From Terriglobia bacterium (GTDB lineage: Bacteria > Acidobacteriota > Terriglobia > Acidiferrales > UBA7541), in NCBI GenBank assembly GCA_020072805.1, contig JAIQGC010000069.1, positions 1-49,917 on the forward strand: a DNA stretch of 49,917 bases, given 5' to 3'. The translations under genes were made by a program, and so were the position numbers. Below the pieces are notes generated by a model. The model ran no database searches, had not been told where the DNA came from, and was given only the letters and a program-made list of their open reading frames with translations. Positions 48,976 to 49,917 of the stretch are shown piece by piece. The number at the start of each line of letters is the position of its first letter. Position 1 is the first letter of the stretch.

Positions 48976-49347
48976 ATGACCGTTCCCGGACGCCGCCACG
49001 AACGCATCGGAGAGGAAATCCAGCACGAACTGTCGGCCATGGTGGCGGGCGATCTGAAGGATCCTCGCCTCGAAGTCGGCGTCATCGTTACTGAGGTCCG
49101 CATCACTCCCGACTTGAAGCACGTGCGCGCTTCCGTGGCCGTTTACGGCGAACCCAGCGAGCAGCACGCCGCCATCAAAGCTCTGGAACACGCCGAAGGC
49201 TACATCCGCCACGAACTGGTGGAGCGGCTGCACCTGCGCCGCGCCCCGGAAATTCATTTTATGCTGGACCGCTCCCATCAGTTCACCGAACGCGTGGAAA
49301 ATCTTCTCCGCGAAATCAAGAAGAAGGACGAGCCCTCCTCCTCCTGA
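48976..49347 (+). CDS. rbfA: Ribosome-binding factor A
   Basis: The 123-residue protein is needed for maturation of the 16S 5' end. It begins RRHERIGEEIQHELSAMVAGDLKDPRLEVGVIVTEVRITPDLKHVRASVAVYG, then the KH-type second half YIRHELVERLHLRRAPEIHFMLD. ATG at 48976 with AAGGAAG upstream. Its TGA overlaps the truB ATG by one base (TGATG), so they are translationally coupled. Confidence 0.96.
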   Translation: MTVPGRRHERIGEEIQHELSAMVAGDLKDPRLEVGVIVTEVRITPDLKHVRASVAVYGEPSEQHAAIKALEHAEGYIRHELVERLHLRRAPEIHFMLDRSHQFTERVENLLREIKKKDEPSSS

Positions 49348-49917
49348 TGGCCCGCCAGCCGCAGCCCGCTCCCTTCGACGGCGCCCTCGTGGTGGACAAG
49401 CCCCGGGGAAAAACTTCGCACGACGTCGTGGATGCCGTCCGCCGGCTGGCCGGCTTCCGCCAGATCGGCCACCTCGGCACGCTCGATCCCCTGGCCACTG
49501 GCGTCCTGGTCCTGCTCCTGGGCAAGGCCACCCGCCTCGTTCGTTTTTATTCCGGCCGCCGCAAGCGTTACACCGCCGGCATCCGTTTCGGTTTTTCCAC
49601 GGACACCTACGACGCCGAAGGCCAGCCGCAGGGCCCGGACAATCCTCCGCAACTCGATCCCGTCCTTCTGGAACAATTGGCCGCCGGGCGCATTGGCCGC
49701 TTCGAGCAGATGCCTCCGGTTTTTTCCGCCAAGAAAATTCACGGCCGCCCGGCGCATGAACTCGCGCGAAAGAACAAGCCCGTGAACCTCGAACCAGTCG
49801 AGGTGGAAGTCTATGAATTCCGCCTGACCGGCATCGAAGGATCGGTGGCGCGGTTCGTCGTGGAGTGCGGCTCGGGGACCTACATCCGATCGCTGGCGCA
49901 CGATATGGGCAAGCGGC
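49347..49917 (+). CDS. truB: tRNA pseudouridine-55 synthase TruB (5' part, truncated by the window)
   Basis: TruB makes pseudouridine 55 in tRNA. The visible 190 residues show GALVVDKPRGKTSHDVVDAVRR and the catalytic aspartate D47 in GHLGTLDPLATGVL. The GRFEQMPPVFSAKKIHGRPAHELAR motif and the CGSGTYIRSLAHDMG motif are also present. The gene runs past the window edge. The start overlaps the rbfA stop by one base. It is the last visible gene of the operon. Confidence 0.97.
   Translation, partial: MARQPQPAPFDGALVVDKPRGKTSHDVVDAVRRLAGFRQIGHLGTLDPLATGVLVLLLGKATRLVRFYSGRRKRYTAGIRFGFSTDTYDAEGQPQGPDNPPQLDPVLLEQLAAGRIGRFEQMPPVFSAKKIHGRPAHELARKNKPVNLEPVEVEVYEFRLTGIEGSVARFVVECGSGTYIRSLAHDMGKR

Overview
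The window is a roughly 50 kb, GC-rich, gene-dense chromosomal segment of a Gram-negative bacterium. Gene content and style suggest Acidobacteriota. I see outer-membrane biogenesis genes (BamA, a Skp/OmpH chaperone, Lol-type ABC components), ClpC, a bacterial-type RpoC, an acidobacterial-looking set of secreted hypothetical proteins, and GC-rich palindromes between genes. The phylum call is inference from gene style, not from a marker-gene tree. I see no rRNA, tRNA, CRISPR array, transposase, integrase or phage gene.

Layout. 1-4744: end of rpoB, then rpoC, closed by a strong terminator. 4887-7616: a membrane-bound three-PAS hybrid histidine kinase with its own promoter. 7630-11650: leftward genes, namely a secreted hypothetical, a 72-residue conserved-looking small protein, a DinB-like protein and gatA/gatC. 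11953-15801: a leftward two-gene unit encoding a secreted beta-rich protein and a secreted beta-sheet plus HEAT-helix protein that resembles the N-terminal module of animal vitellogenin/MTP large lipid transfer proteins. 15975-18618: ispG, a lower-GC secreted hypothetical, a 13-G homopolymer and an HD-domain protein. 19109-20035: a zinc-ribbon plus XRE regulator with promoter and terminator. 20161-24758: a leftward group with an unknown protein, an ECF sigma factor, its anti-sigma factor, a DUF4097-type protein, shikimate kinase and a secreted protein.

25017-39447 runs rightward through envelope and proteostasis genes: lysS, a LolC/E-type permease, a LolD-type ATPase, clpC (with an abnormal N-domain), bamA, a 1337-residue beta-propeller/Ig-like lipoprotein and a Skp-like chaperone. 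39648-40193 is a small secreted coiled-coil protein. 40239-43504 is a leftward overlapping pair (DUF3142-like protein plus an 805-residue helical-repeat secreted protein). 43633-49917 is the classic transcription/translation operon rimP-nusA-infB-ylxP(DUF503)-rbfA-truB, with truB running off the window, preceded by a promoter and a terminator-like leader hairpin.

The strongest leads are four. (1) The bacterial vitellogenin-N-like protein and its secreted partner, with a 15-bp perfect hairpin whose loop holds the two possible ATG starts. (2) A clpC whose first Clp_N half is replaced in frame by 87 bp that, read antisense, look like the tail of a response-regulator receiver gene. (3) The DUF3142-like/helical-repeat pair. 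(4) The ECF operon that carries aroK. Many genes here appear to start at TTG or GTG, so start calls were weighed against visible Shine-Dalgarno sequences.
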